Shown here piece after piece: positions 26,540 through 35,613 of a stretch of 64,000 bases of DNA. The position numbers and the translations under genes were made by a program. Source of the DNA: Vibrio panuliri (GTDB lineage: Bacteria; Pseudomonadota; Gammaproteobacteria; Enterobacterales; Vibrionaceae); assembly GCF_009938205.1 (NCBI RefSeq), contig NZ_AP019655.1, forward strand, positions 1,488,001 through 1,552,000, given 5' to 3'. Positions within the stretch are counted from its first letter, which is position 1. Every line of letters begins with the position of its first letter. The notes under the pieces are model-generated. The model was given only the letters and a program-made list of their open reading frames with translations. It was not told where the DNA came from and ran no database searches.

Positions 26540-27139
26540 CTATCGAGCATTGAAAGCGGCTTGAGTGAGACCGTAATAAAGTTTGTCATCAAAACCATGC
26601 TCAGTTTTGTAATAATCCTTCTGACATCCCTCGGCGACAAAACCACATTTCTCCAACGTTTTGTACGAGCCCACATTTGATGCATAGCAATCTGCGGAAA
26701 TCTTATGAGCACCAAGCTGATGAAAACCAATATCCACCATTAGCTGACAAGCACGTGTAGCGATACCTTGCCTCCAAGCATGGTAGGGTAGCTGATAGCC
26801 CACTTCATAATTCCCCGTAAGGAACATCACTGAGGTCACTGCCGTCATACCCATATATTTTCCAGCCGAATCTCTAATTACAAAGACTAGAGATTCAGCC
26901 CAATTACCTGACTCTATCGCATGTTGGGTGCTTTCTATAAGTGGATTAAAATACCCTTCATAGAAGCTATTGTCGGCCGGTGCAAAAAACAGGTACTGGT
27001 TGACTCGTTCATCGTTTAGCATCGCAATGATATCAATAAGATCAGATGGTTGAATCAGTGCGATAGTCAAATCATCGCCAAAAGCTACTGCGTTGCCCTG
27101 TTTAAGCTCTGTATATTTGCTGGTGTTGGGAGTGTTCAT
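26540..27139 (-). CDS. GNAT-family N-acetyltransferase (RimJ/RimL-like)
   Basis: A 199-residue protein of the RimJ/RimL branch: YEVGYQLPYHAWRQGIATRAC carries the CoA loop and KISADCYASNVGSYKTLEKCGF the helix-strand pair that closes the fold. ATG 27139 is preferred to the longer frame because of GAAAGGTAAAA just upstream. Proteins of this branch acetylate ribosomal protein N-termini or small molecules; no specific substrate is evident. Confidence 0.8.
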   Translation of the reverse strand: MNTPNTSKYTELKQGNAVAFGDDLTIALIQPSDLIDIIAMLNDERVNQYLFFAPADNSFYEGYFNPLIESTQHAIESGNWAESLVFVIRDSAGKYMGMTAVTSVMFLTGNYEVGYQLPYHAWRQGIATRACQLMVDIGFHQLGAHKISADCYASNVGSYKTLEKCGFVAEGCQKDYYKTEHGFDDKLYYGLTQAAFNAR

Positions 27140-27247
27140 TTTTACCTTTCCTAGCGCTTGGTATACTGCGCCTCTATTTGCGGCAAATAGTAACAAAGAG
27201 TTCCGACAACAAATTGAATTTTTGCGACAATTATTCGCGTATATCGA

Positions 27248-28069
27248 TCATTCAAAGTCGCCGTAAATATCGATAGTTAAATCGCGTTTTCTCAGGTAGT
27301 TTGATGGCGTCTTGCGCAATTGCTGCTTTAGAGTGCGAATCAAATGAGACTGATCGCTAAAACCAAACTGCTGGGAAAATTCAGTCCAATCAATCTCTTC
27401 TTCTTGCTGATAAATGGCAATAATCATCTGCTCCAAACGCATCATCTGTAGGTACTGTTTAACACTTAGCCCCGTGACTTTTTTAAAGCTTCGTTCCAGC
27501 GTTCTGCGCGAACAAGCACAATGTTGAGCCAATGATTCAATCTCCAACACATGCTGGCTCTCAACTAACGCGACCGATTTTTGCGCGAGCTTAAATGCGT
27601 TGCTTTGGCTTGGTTGAATATGAAGTCTGTCCAGCTGTTGTTTAATCTTCTCCAGCAGCAACTTAGGCTCATCGGTTGTCATCCAAAGAGACTGCTGAAA
27701 CGTTTGATCAAAAAGCGGCGTAAGCCAATCAAACCATTGGCATTGATTGGTAGATTGCACACCTTCAGCGCTCAGACAATAAAGAGCCTCTGGGCGGAAG
27801 GTAACCCCAATTCTTTTGAGTGGTGGCTGATCATCAAGCAAGAGTAGTTGATCGTTAGCTGTCAGCAAGTGACTTCCACTTCCAGAAAGTACCCGTTTAC
27901 CATCATCATAACTATAGCTTTGCTGTTCTGGTGTAAAAAGCAGATGGGCACGGGCATTTGGAATCAAATGTGGCTTAGGATCAATTTGCTCATCTTGTTC
28001 GACTTGTAAATACCATACCTGATGAACAAGCCATTCGTAGCCCTCTAATGGCAGCTTCCAAGCGATCAC
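27248..28069 (-). CDS. AraC-family transcriptional regulator
   Basis: A 273-residue regulator. The C-terminal third has the two AraC helix-turn-helix motifs (IESLAQHCACSRRTLERSFKK and EFSQQFGFSDQSHLIRTLKQ); the N-terminal part is a DUF6597-like cupin sensor (WYLQVEQ, HLLFTPEQQ, ITFRPEALY-type strands). The start is GTG: it shares its G with the TAG stop of the DUF2007 gene (TAGTG), so the two genes are translationally coupled. Target genes are unknown. Confidence 0.8.
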   Translation of the reverse strand: MIAWKLPLEGYEWLVHQVWYLQVEQDEQIDPKPHLIPNARAHLLFTPEQQSYSYDDGKRVLSGSGSHLLTANDQLLLLDDQPPLKRIGVTFRPEALYCLSAEGVQSTNQCQWFDWLTPLFDQTFQQSLWMTTDEPKLLLEKIKQQLDRLHIQPSQSNAFKLAQKSVALVESQHVLEIESLAQHCACSRRTLERSFKKVTGLSVKQYLQMMRLEQMIIAIYQQEEEIDWTEFSQQFGFSDQSHLIRTLKQQLRKTPSNYLRKRDLTIDIYGDFE

Positions 28070-28479
28070 TATTTAGTCTCTGCTCGTGGTGTAAACTTGC
28101 CGCAATCTTTGCATTGATAGCCATGCTTATAGAAAAACAATGGAAAGCCGAGCAGAATAAACACCACAAAAGCAGAGCGTTTACCCTGTGTAAAGGGGAG
28201 CAAATGGTGGCTTCCGCAGTTGGGACAACTCTCAGTAGAAGAGCCCATCTCCAAACTCTCATCCACGGCATCTGAAAAGTCTGTCGCAAGGATTGATTGA
28301 GCAAGCTCAGCATTTTCCTCGTCGACCAATAGTCGCACACCACCAATTGCATTCGAATAAAGCCATTGTGTGTTGATAGTGTGTTCATCGGCTATACAAC
28401 ATTCTATTCCCGCTGCCTCTAAGCTAGATTTGGCAATCTGCGCCTCATGAGGAAATGAAAATCTCGCTACTACCATCAT
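28069..28479 (-). CDS. DUF2007 protein with zinc-ribbon tail
   Basis: A 136-residue protein. The first 70 residues are a DUF2007 domain (VVARFSFPHEAQIAKSSLEAAGI, GGVRLLVDEENAELA), the fold seen in putative signal-transducing proteins. A zinc ribbon follows, split by a hydrophobic hairpin: CPNCGSHH, then VVFILLGFPLFFY, then CKDCGKF. The four Cys probably bind zinc and the hydrophobic part probably anchors the protein in the membrane. ATG 28479 has AGGAG upstream. It is coupled to the AraC gene. Confidence 0.75.
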   Translation of the reverse strand: MMVVARFSFPHEAQIAKSSLEAAGIECCIADEHTINTQWLYSNAIGGVRLLVDEENAELAQSILATDFSDAVDESLEMGSSTESCPNCGSHHLLPFTQGKRSAFVVFILLGFPLFFYKHGYQCKDCGKFTPRAETK

Positions 28480-28727
28480 TTTCTACTCCTATCAACTCAG
28501 TGGCGAACGTCAATGCTATTGTGCCGGATGTGGAAAGGTCACTTCAAGCCACTCACTAAAATAAGCACATATCATCATAAAAACGGACAGCAGAAGGTAT
28601 CCAATATCCTCAACAAACTACTTTGATTAACAACAAATAACCAGAAACTAGCCACGCTATTGCCAGAGCAACCGCATTTGTAATACTCTTTCAGCTGCCT
28701 AACTTAGGCAATAATCTAAATTTGTAA

Positions 28728-28860
28728 TTCTCAGGGCAGGGTGAAAGTCCCTACCGGCGGTATATCTTTAGTAGATGAGCCCGCGAGCGCTCGATTTATC
28801 GAGGTCAGCAGATCTGGTGAGAAGCCAGAGCCGACGGTTATAGTCCGGATGAGAGAGAAT
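28728..28860 (+). ncRNA. FMN riboswitch (RFN element)
   Basis: Contains the conserved RFN segments in order: TCAGGGCAGGGTGAAAGTCC, CTACCGGCGGTA, GGTGAGAAGCCAGAGCC, GACGGTTATAGTCCGGATG and GAGAGA. It binds flavin mononucleotide and shuts off the ribB gene 112 bases downstream when riboflavin cofactors are plentiful. Confidence 0.95.
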
Positions 28861-28868
28861 GAGTAACA

Positions 28869-28908
28869 CACCAGATCAAAGGCAGACAATGCCTGCCGCG
28901 AGCTGGTG
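28869..28908 (+). promoter_or_regulatory. Expression-platform hairpin of the riboswitch
   Basis: Nested stem: outer arms CACCAG and CTGGTG, inner arms GGCAG and CTGCC. It lies between the aptamer and ribB and is followed by CATTTTGCATTG, so it may act as an attenuator. The exact mechanism is not readable. Confidence 0.5.
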
Positions 28909-28972
28909 CATTTTGCATTGTGTTCTATCCCTCCCAATGAGCCCTGATTCTGGTAATGAATAGGAGTTAACC

Positions 28973-29629
28973 ATGAATCAGACATCACTACTTGCCGAAT
29001 TTGGCGACCCAATCACACGCGTAACTAAAGCTATCGAAGCGCTTAAAAATGGCCATGGCGTTATGCTGCTAGACGACGAAGATCGTGAAAATGAAGGCGA
29101 TATCATCTACTCAGCTGAGCACCTAACATCTGCGCAAATGGCTCTAATGATCCGCGAGTGCAGCGGCATTGTGTGTCTATGTTTGACCGAAGAACACGCC
29201 AATCAACTTGAACTGCCACCAATGGTAGAGAATAACAACAGTGCAAACCAAACCGCATTTACCGTGTCCATTGAGGCAAAAGAAGGGGTAACAACGGGTG
29301 TATCTGCACAAGATCGCGTAACCACAGTAAAAACGGCTGTTGCTGCGAATGCCAAGCCAAGCGATCTCGCTCGCCCTGGTCACGTTTTCCCACTGCGCGC
29401 CCGAGCAGGCGGTGTTTTAACTCGTCGTGGTCATACTGAAGGTACGATTGATTTGGTGACATTAGCAGGGCTACAACCCGCTGGTTTGTTATGTGAGTTA
29501 ACCAACCCAGACGGCACAATGGCAAAAGCACCTGAAATAGTTGCGTTTGCAAAGATACATGATATGCCAGTGTTGACGATTGAAGATATCGTGCAGTACC
29601 GTACACAACATATGCAGAAAAGTGCTTAG
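28973..29629 (+). CDS. ribB: 3,4-dihydroxy-2-butanone 4-phosphate synthase
   Basis: A 218-residue enzyme that converts ribulose 5-phosphate to the four-carbon precursor of riboflavin. Signature motifs are DDEDRENEGDI (metal and substrate binding), TAFTVSIEA, GVTTGVSAQDR, RPGHVFPLRA and RRGHTEGTIDL. There is no GTP cyclohydrolase II domain, so this is the stand-alone RibB type. Start ATG 28973 follows ATAGGAGTTAACC. Controlled by the FMN riboswitch upstream. Confidence 0.97.
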   Translation: MNQTSLLAEFGDPITRVTKAIEALKNGHGVMLLDDEDRENEGDIIYSAEHLTSAQMALMIRECSGIVCLCLTEEHANQLELPPMVENNNSANQTAFTVSIEAKEGVTTGVSAQDRVTTVKTAVAANAKPSDLARPGHVFPLRARAGGVLTRRGHTEGTIDLVTLAGLQPAGLLCELTNPDGTMAKAPEIVAFAKIHDMPVLTIEDIVQYRTQHMQKSA

Positions 29630-29650
29630 TTAACAACGCCAAAATAGCTA

Positions 29651-29675
29651 GGGTATCCCATTAACTGGGATGCCC
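29651..29675. terminator. Hairpin after ribB
   Basis: Arms GGGTATCCCA and TGGGATGCCC (one G-T pair) with a 5-base loop between ribB and the convergent GNAT gene. It lacks a clear T-run, so termination is only probable. Confidence 0.5.
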
Positions 29676-29693
29676 TGCTCAATAACAAGTCAC

Positions 29694-30173
29694 CTACTTA
29701 ACGGTAAAATACTGTCTGGTCACCATGCCCCATTTATCATCCTGATACTGGTCTTCGTTCCAATCACCTTGAATATTGCCAGCTTGAGCATAGTCACTCA
29801 CGACATCGCGCCAAAACTTAACCGCATGATCAGCACCTTTTACCTGCTTGATCTCCCAAGATCCTCGCAAGTTATCGAACATTTTCGAGATAAACTGCTT
29901 ACCTACTTTGTTTTTGCGGAAATAAGGCACCACATAGAAATCACAGATGTCGAACTGTTGTGGCGCTTTTTCAGCAATAGAGGTTAAAGCTGCTGGTACA
30001 CCATCCACATAAAGCAAAAACCCCGTGACGTTGTCACCTAACTGAGGGTAGATTTCAAACAGCCCATTTTCATCAGGTTTGTCATCAATAATACGAGAAA
30101 ATTCGGCAGCGTAACCTTGGTACAGGTTGGCAAAAACATGCTCATTGCTGCTATCAACCTTGACTATTTTCAT
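29694..30173 (-). CDS. GNAT-family N-acetyltransferase
   Basis: A 159-residue protein with the GNAT core: strands GFLLYVDGVPAALTSI and FDICDFYVVPYFRKNKVGKQF, the latter including a CoA-binding K-x-x-x-G-K turn, followed by a helix and the C-terminal strands. The acceptor is unknown. ATG 30173 follows AGAGATAAGC. It is convergent with ribB. Confidence 0.75.
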   Translation of the reverse strand: MKIVKVDSSNEHVFANLYQGYAAEFSRIIDDKPDENGLFEIYPQLGDNVTGFLLYVDGVPAALTSIAEKAPQQFDICDFYVVPYFRKNKVGKQFISKMFDNLRGSWEIKQVKGADHAVKFWRDVVSDYAQAGNIQGDWNEDQYQDDKWGMVTRQYFTVK

Positions 30174-30289
30174 ATGCTTATCTCTATTGTTCTTATGCTT
30201 AACCTACATCTTAGTCGTACACTTAGAAAAAATTTAATAAAATATTTTAAAAATAACGCTAGCAATTCAGTTTAAAAGGTGTATATTGC

Positions 30290-30807
30290 CGCCTTGCTCT
30301 GACAATTGAGTTGTTAAAGTATAGTAAGTCTTCCAGAGGCATCCCTAGCAAGATACTCCCTGAAATACCCTCATATCTATATTAAAGAATGATTCTTTAA
30401 GTTCAGCGCATTGATTTCCGGAATAATAGAAAATCGATTAACTCTATTATTTGCGATGGTTTTGCAGGCCGACGATTCGGTCTAAAGCGTAAAGTAAAAA
30501 CAGCGAAGCTCCGTCACTTTGGCTGTATTGTGAATATTATCTGATAGATACGCTCCCCGCACACTAATGCTGGGAAACAAAACCCTCCCGAAATTTTATA
30601 CATGGTATACATACTCGTTTGATCTACCTACAGTGCCCAATTTATCGCACTGATTATTGGTATCGCTTGATCACATCTCCACTCTTTGTAAGAGCGGGGG
30701 CGTAACCGATCGCCTTACCTCAATTCGTATATCTTCTGAGTACATACTTGTCGACTTTGTCTCGACTGCAACTAATTAAACTTAACTTTAAAAATAGGAA
30801 AAATAAT
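30290..30807 (+). other. Long non-coding leader before two mini-ORFs
   Basis: About 500 bases without a credible ORF but with several possible stems (GGCCGA...TCGGTC near 30468; CTCTTTGTAAGAG near 30683). It runs into a mini-ORF with a ribosome site at 30808. It could be a structured leader RNA or hold a small RNA; no known riboswitch class was recognised. Confidence 0.3.
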
Positions 30808-30879
30808 ATGGCACGTTCAATCGGTCGTAAAAGATTTTGGTTTCAAAAAACTCGTTCTAATTCAACATTTAATAAATAG
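30808..30879 (+). CDS. 23-residue basic peptide
   Basis: ATG 30808 has a ribosome site (ATAGGAAAAATAAT). The peptide opens MARSIGRKRFWFQKTR and is strongly basic. Its TAG stop forms part of the ribosome site (ATAGG) of the TTG-started frame at 30888, so the pair may be coupled. It might be a leader peptide or a free-standing small protein. Confidence 0.4.
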   Translation: MARSIGRKRFWFQKTRSNSTFNK

Positions 30880-30887
30880 GTATACGA

Positions 30888-31097
30888 TTGCTAATTACAT
30901 TTAATATTTTCAAAAACAATACAACTTGGAGTGCGAACATTCATCAACTTAATAGTGATATTTTACAGCGACTTGTGCTGGCAAATAGCCCTTTAAGTGA
31001 ACTAGATTTAGACTTTTCTTTCTGTGAAGCAACATCGATGGGCAGTATTACTGGCAAAGATAATTCTCAGGTAGGCGAGTTTATTGTATTTTTTTGA
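30888..31097 (+). CDS. Small protein of unknown function (69 aa)
   Basis: TTG start 7 bases after AATAGG; it opens with a beta-like pattern (LITFNIFKNNTTWSANIHQL) and ends VGEFIVFF just before a stop in a run of seven T. No family is recognised. The adjacent frames in 31098-31490 do not look convincing as genes. It may be real, coupled to the preceding basic peptide. Confidence 0.35.
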   Translation: MLITFNIFKNNTTWSANIHQLNSDILQRLVLANSPLSELDLDFSFCEATSMGSITGKDNSQVGEFIVFF

Positions 31098-31492
31098 TGG
31101 TTTTGAAGCTTACGCTTCATTCGTCAACCCACTCTTCAGACAATCCTCTCGTCTGTCGAATCACAGTGACAACAACTGCTGAAATAAGCTTTCCTAGATT
31201 AGAAAGCACACTCAGAGAACAAGGGCAAAGCCACAAGCTTTTAACCGCTAGAAATGAGAAAGACACAGCGCCACCTGTGGATTTATATGGCTTAGCCCTT
31301 ACCCTTAACTCGCTATACCATCCTGTACTAGAATGAATGAGTCCGCTCAACTAAGAGAGACAAGGTGAGCCCTTTCGTTTTACCATCCCCCAAATAGAAA
31401 GAAAGCCAACCATCCATGGTCAGCCTCCTTTATTCTTCCTAGCTGTCTCTTAAGCTCACTTAAAGCAACTAGATTAAACTCTTTGTTGATAA

Positions 31493-32749
31493 TTAACGTA
31501 CGATCATCTGCTCACGGCCTGGGCCAACTGAAACCATCTTCACTGGCACGCCCATTAGCTCTTCAATACGTAATACGTATTTTTGCGCCGCGAGTGGTAG
31601 CTCTTCAAATTGACGACAGCCTGTGATGTCTTCGCTCCAACTCTCCATCTTCTCGTAGATTGGTGCTAGTGCAGCGGTTTGTGGCCAAATTGGGTTTTCA
31701 CTGTGTTCACCTTCGTAGCCCACGCAGATCTTAAGATCTTTAAGGCCAGTGAGACAGTCAACTTTAGTCAGTGCAATTTCGGTTGCCGCTTGTAGCTCAA
31801 CACCGTTCTTAGTTGCAACTGCATCGAAGTAACCCATATCACGAGGGCGACCTGTAGTTGCACCAAATTCGCCAGCCAGTTCGCGGAATGCATCTTGCTC
31901 TTCCATCGCAGTAATTAGCGTACCGGTACCGACTGATGAGCTGAATGCTTTTGCTACCGCAATAACACGCTCAGGACGAAGGGCTGGTAGGCCGCTACCG
32001 ATACCTGCGTACATAGAAACCACGTTAGATGATGTGGTCCATGGGTACTCTCCATACACAAGGTCACGACCCGCACCTAGCTGAGCTTCAAACAATAGCG
32101 TTTGCTTGTTTGCTTGCAGCTCTTTTAGCGGTAGCGTTACGTTGCAGATAGCATCACGCCAAGGCGCTGATACTTCGAGTAACCAATCTGCCATCTCTTG
32201 TGCAGTTTGCTCAAATTCGAATGTTGGGTATAGCGCACGCAGTTGAGGCAGTTTCCAGTCCATCCAGAATTTGATGCGCTCAACCAATACTTCAGGCTGT
32301 TTTAGCCAGCCAACAAGGATGCCTTTTTTCATGACACGGTCGCCGTATGCAGGTGCGATACCTTGACGAGTTGAACCGTAAGCTTTGTCACCTAGACGCA
32401 CTTCTTCTAGCGTATCTTCTAGCGCGTGCAGCGGTAGACACAGTGTCGCGCGGTCAGAGATGCATAGGTTTACTTTTACGCCTGACTCTTCCACTTCTGC
32501 AATTTCTTGCGACAGAGAAGCTGGGCTAATCACCATGCCAGGGCCAAGAACTGCAATACAGTCTGGGTTAAATACGCCGCTTGGTAGTTGGTGTAGTTTG
32601 AATGTACCAAAGTCATTTACAACAGTGTGACCTGCGTTATTACCACCTTGGAAACGGATACTTGCTGAAGCTTGGTCTGCCAAATAATCAACGATTCGAC
32701 CTTTACCTTCATCACCCCAGTTTGCACCAACAACAACAATAGACGACAT
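31493..32749 (-). CDS. purA: Adenylosuccinate synthetase (divergent paralogue)
   Basis: A 418-residue enzyme of the PurA family, joining IMP and aspartate with GTP in AMP synthesis. The GTP loop is GANWGDEGKGRIVD (catalytic Asp present) followed by GGNNAGHT and FKLHQLPSG; GSTRQGIAPAYGDR and TTGRPRDMGYFD are conserved later. The N-terminus and many positions differ from the usual chromosome-I PurA (GTQWGDEGKGK), so this is probably a second copy. ATG 32749 has GAGGAGAG upstream. A LysR gene is divergent, 145 bases away, and may control it. Confidence 0.88.
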   Translation of the reverse strand: MSSIVVVGANWGDEGKGRIVDYLADQASASIRFQGGNNAGHTVVNDFGTFKLHQLPSGVFNPDCIAVLGPGMVISPASLSQEIAEVEESGVKVNLCISDRATLCLPLHALEDTLEEVRLGDKAYGSTRQGIAPAYGDRVMKKGILVGWLKQPEVLVERIKFWMDWKLPQLRALYPTFEFEQTAQEMADWLLEVSAPWRDAICNVTLPLKELQANKQTLLFEAQLGAGRDLVYGEYPWTTSSNVVSMYAGIGSGLPALRPERVIAVAKAFSSSVGTGTLITAMEEQDAFRELAGEFGATTGRPRDMGYFDAVATKNGVELQAATEIALTKVDCLTGLKDLKICVGYEGEHSENPIWPQTAALAPIYEKMESWSEDITGCRQFEELPLAAQKYVLRIEELMGVPVKMVSVGPGREQMIVR

Positions 32750-32894
32750 AATTAACTCTCCTCAAAAGCGATGGACTTATCCTAAACATCCGCTCAAAAT
32801 AAGAAAAATTAATAATCGTTATAACCCTAATAAGGATTTCATATGGGATTATGATGATTTTTGCGATCGGCATAGAACCCTAGCGAGGATAATT

Positions 32895-33782
32895 ATGATA
32901 GACCTCAACTGGCTTAATACCTTTGTTGTTTTGGCTCGTTTAGAGCACTTTGGCAAAACGGCCAACGAGCTGCATATGACGCAACCGAATGTGAGTTTGC
33001 ATATCAAACAGCTTGAGCAGGCTACACGAGTCAAGCTTATCGAGCGGAACCCATTTCGCCTCACTCAGGCCGGTGAACGTCTGCTAAAAAGCGCACAAAG
33101 CACTTTGATGGAATTGCAAATCTGCCAAGCCGATATCAACGCTATCAATGATTTAGACCAAGGTACTCTGACTATCGCCGCCAGTGATATTATCTCGCGC
33201 TTACTGCTTATTTCACCCTTTCAGTTGTTTAAGAAAGAGTTTCCCGGCATCGATTTTTCATTGCTCAATACCACCTCTTCACAAGCCGCAGAGTTGGTCA
33301 AAAGCGCTAAAGCGGATCTAGGCTTTGTGATGGCACAAAAAGAGAGCCAACCTCTGCACTTTACCGAGCTTCAGCAAATCAAATGGTGTGCATTAGGCGA
33401 TGGCTTGCAAGCATGGCAACAAGGTCAATGGGAAAGCAAGCAAGAAGAACCGACACTAATTTTGCTCGGCCACGATACTCGAACACGCGACTTACTCGAT
33501 CTCGCGCTACCCACCTTAAACTTACCAAAATATCGCATCATGGAAGTAGGCAGTGTGGACGCGCAAATTGATTGGGCAGAAGCAGGGTTTGGGGTGGCGA
33601 TCGTACCGGAGTTTTCTCTGCATCAAAAACTGAACTTAAAAACCAAAATCACGCCACTACCGCAGTTTCCAACCACCAGTCTTGGCTATATAGTGCGACA
33701 AAATCAGGTGTTGTCTCGCGCAATAAAACAGTTGTTAAACTGGGTAAATGAAGAAATTGTCCGCTCACAACTTGGAAGTTAA
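32895..33782 (+). CDS. LysR-family regulator
   Basis: A 295-residue regulator with the N-terminal winged helix-turn-helix (FGKTANELHMTQPNVSLHIKQLEQ) and a periplasmic-binding-type effector domain (LTIAASDIISRLLL onward). It is divergent from the purA paralogue, which is the usual place for a LysR protein's target, so it may respond to a purine or related metabolite. ATG 32895 after AGGATAATT. Confidence 0.88.
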   Translation: MIDLNWLNTFVVLARLEHFGKTANELHMTQPNVSLHIKQLEQATRVKLIERNPFRLTQAGERLLKSAQSTLMELQICQADINAINDLDQGTLTIAASDIISRLLLISPFQLFKKEFPGIDFSLLNTTSSQAAELVKSAKADLGFVMAQKESQPLHFTELQQIKWCALGDGLQAWQQGQWESKQEEPTLILLGHDTRTRDLLDLALPTLNLPKYRIMEVGSVDAQIDWAEAGFGVAIVPEFSLHQKLNLKTKITPLPQFPTTSLGYIVRQNQVLSRAIKQLLNWVNEEIVRSQLGS

Positions 33783-33838
33783 CTCGCTCCCTGCAATCAT
33801 TTCCAATACCGTGGGAGCGAGCCTGTAAGTTGGTGTGG

Positions 33839-34570
33839 TTAACGCTGCATGATCAACGCTTCAAGAGCCGCCAATGATGCTTGCTTTTCGCCAAGCATCA
33901 TCACTTCAGCTTCGTTGACGTACTGATCTACCCCTTGCTTCACATCTTGCTGATAAAGCACCACGTTATTTAAGATAGACGCCACATGTAAACCGCGCAG
34001 GCGACCAACAGCAAACAAAGCTGAGGTCTCCATATCGGCGCCCAAAATGCCCTTTTTGTTCCAATATTGGCAAATCGCTTCTTCATCATCAGTGTAGAAA
34101 CTGTCATGGGAGCGCACTACACCAAAATAGTGAGGTATCGACTGGTTAGCTAAGTAGCCCTCTAATGCTTTTAATAAACTCAAACTGGCATAGGCAGGAT
34201 AAGCAGGCTCAACATACGCTTTTGAACCGCCTTCATCTCTCACCGCACCTTCAGCAACGATCAGCTCGCCTAAACCAATGCCGACTTGCATCGCGCCAGC
34301 TGAGCCAACACGTACCACATGGGTAACACCACATTGCTTAAGCTCTTCCACAGCAATAATCATCGAGGGCGCACCAATACCAGTGCTGCACACAGAGACA
34401 GGCACTCCTTTATATTCACCGGTAAAAATCCGGTACTCACGATTTTCAGAGACCATTTCGGCACGATCAAAGAGTGCCGCGATGCGGTTGGCGCGGTCAG
34501 GTTCACCGCAAACAATCACCAAAGGCGCTAACTGGGTTTCATCTACGCCAATATGAGGCTGCTTAAGCAT
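33839..34570 (-). CDS. Nucleoside phosphorylase (uridine phosphorylase-like)
   Basis: A 243-residue PNP/UDP-family enzyme that splits a nucleoside with phosphate. Markers are CGEPDRANRI (phosphate site), CSTGIGAPSMIIAVEEL, RVGSAGAMQ, and ADMETSALF, which contains the ribose-binding Met-Glu. The set favours uridine or a broad nucleoside over the trimeric purine type, but the base is not certain. ATG 34570 (MLKQPHIG) has AGAGGATC upstream and is preferred to the longer frame. It faces the YeiL-like regulator and shares an intergenic palindrome with it. Confidence 0.8.
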   Translation of the reverse strand: MLKQPHIGVDETQLAPLVIVCGEPDRANRIAALFDRAEMVSENREYRIFTGEYKGVPVSVCSTGIGAPSMIIAVEELKQCGVTHVVRVGSAGAMQVGIGLGELIVAEGAVRDEGGSKAYVEPAYPAYASLSLLKALEGYLANQSIPHYFGVVRSHDSFYTDDEEAICQYWNKKGILGADMETSALFAVGRLRGLHVASILNNVVLYQQDVKQGVDQYVNEAEVMMLGEKQASLAALEALIMQR

Positions 34571-34729
34571 GAATTGATCCTCTACTAGGTTCAGCAAGTC
34601 AGAGTTTACGATCGTGCAGCAAACGATTGGACGGTGAAAACCTCACCAGTTCAACGCTAGGCATATCGAAGTCTGACAATAATGTGTTTAAACTAGGCCA
34701 ATCTTAGGTGAGATGTTCTTGCTCGCGGG

Positions 34730-34743
34730 AGGACATTTGTCCT
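34730..34743. promoter_or_regulatory. Palindrome GGACA-TT-TGTCC, candidate YeiL-type site
   Basis: AGGACATTTGTCCT is a perfect 14-bp palindrome 160 bases upstream of the phosphorylase start and 130 bases upstream of the Crp/Fnr gene. A near copy lies at 37534, 163 bases upstream of the flavoprotein/nupC unit. Confidence 0.6.
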
Positions 34744-34872
34744 GCAAAACCGCATATAACTCAAGGAAGATGCACCATTTCACTAGGATGTGTGACAAAT
34801 ATCAAAATAGAAAAGTTGCACGCCAAAAGCCTTGCTCAATTGCGCATTACCGCCCCAAAAACGTGAGAAGTT

Positions 34873-35553
34873 ATGAGAATTAAACCCTACCTTACCGGCC
34901 GATTTAAAACCCTGTTGGAACAGAGAAGCAGAGCATTTCGTGATTTTATCTATCAGTGCCAAGTGGGGAGTCGTTATTTCAACGCTGGAGAAGCAATTTT
35001 AACCCAAGGGGAGCCGTTAGATCATATCTATGTGGTTCCTGCTGGTCGTGTTTCAATGAGTATCTTGGCAGCCAATGGACGTCGTTTCCAACTGGGAGAA
35101 GCCAACTGCGATGACCATATCTTTGGTGAAATGGAGTTTTTTACTCAAACACCGTGCCAATGGAGCGTAGTATCAGATGAGCATATGCAAGTCGATATTA
35201 TCTGCATTAAGAAGCTCAGCGAGCAGCTTCAACAACAACCAGAGATGCTGTTCTTTTTTGCCTCAGCACTCGCAGATGATTATCAAGACTCGCTGGATAT
35301 CTATACCAGCCGCCTGCTCCACCCTATCACTTACAACATCGCCTACGATCTACTAATGCAAGAGCAAGCCAGTCCATCGCTAACCGGCTTTGACAAAGTC
35401 AACCAAGAGGCAGAACGGTTTGGAACCTCAGGGCGGGTATATCGCCGGGCAGTTAAAACTTTGATGGATAAAGCGTTAATTCGTAAAGGTGAACAGGGGC
35501 TGGAAATCGTCGATAAACAAGCGTTACGTGCTTTTCTCGACACCTATGAGTAA
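34873..35553 (+). CDS. Crp/Fnr-family regulator, YeiL-like
   Basis: A 226-residue protein with a cyclic-nucleotide-binding-fold sensor (YFNAGEAILTQGEPLDHIYVVPAGRVSMSI, FGEMEFF) and a C-terminal winged helix (AERFGTSGRVYRRAVKTLMDKALIRK). It lacks the Cys set of Fnr. Genes for nucleoside uptake and cleavage lie on both sides, and the E. coli relative YeiL also sits with nucleoside genes (rihB, nupX). Likely role: senses nutrient status and acts at the GGACA-type palindromes nearby. A terminator starts at its stop codon. Confidence 0.8.
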   Translation: MRIKPYLTGRFKTLLEQRSRAFRDFIYQCQVGSRYFNAGEAILTQGEPLDHIYVVPAGRVSMSILAANGRRFQLGEANCDDHIFGEMEFFTQTPCQWSVVSDEHMQVDIICIKKLSEQLQQQPEMLFFFASALADDYQDSLDIYTSRLLHPITYNIAYDLLMQEQASPSLTGFDKVNQEAERFGTSGRVYRRAVKTLMDKALIRKGEQGLEIVDKQALRAFLDTYE

Positions 35554-35591
35554 AAAAAACGCCACTTGCAATCCGCTAGTGGCGTTTTTTT
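35553..35591. terminator. Strong bidirectional terminator
   Basis: Arms AAAAAAACGCCACT and AGTGGCGTTTTTTT with an 11-base loop; the A-run overlaps the stop codon of the Crp/Fnr gene. It serves that gene and the convergent nupC gene. Confidence 0.92.
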
Positions 35592-35613
35592 CATTATGCG
35601 CAGAGCAAGTCAA

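Noticed and set aside
31094..31350. Overlapping frames on both strands after the mini-ORFs
   Set aside because: Neither has a convincing start; the minus-strand one needs TTG without a ribosome site. Probably chance open frames.
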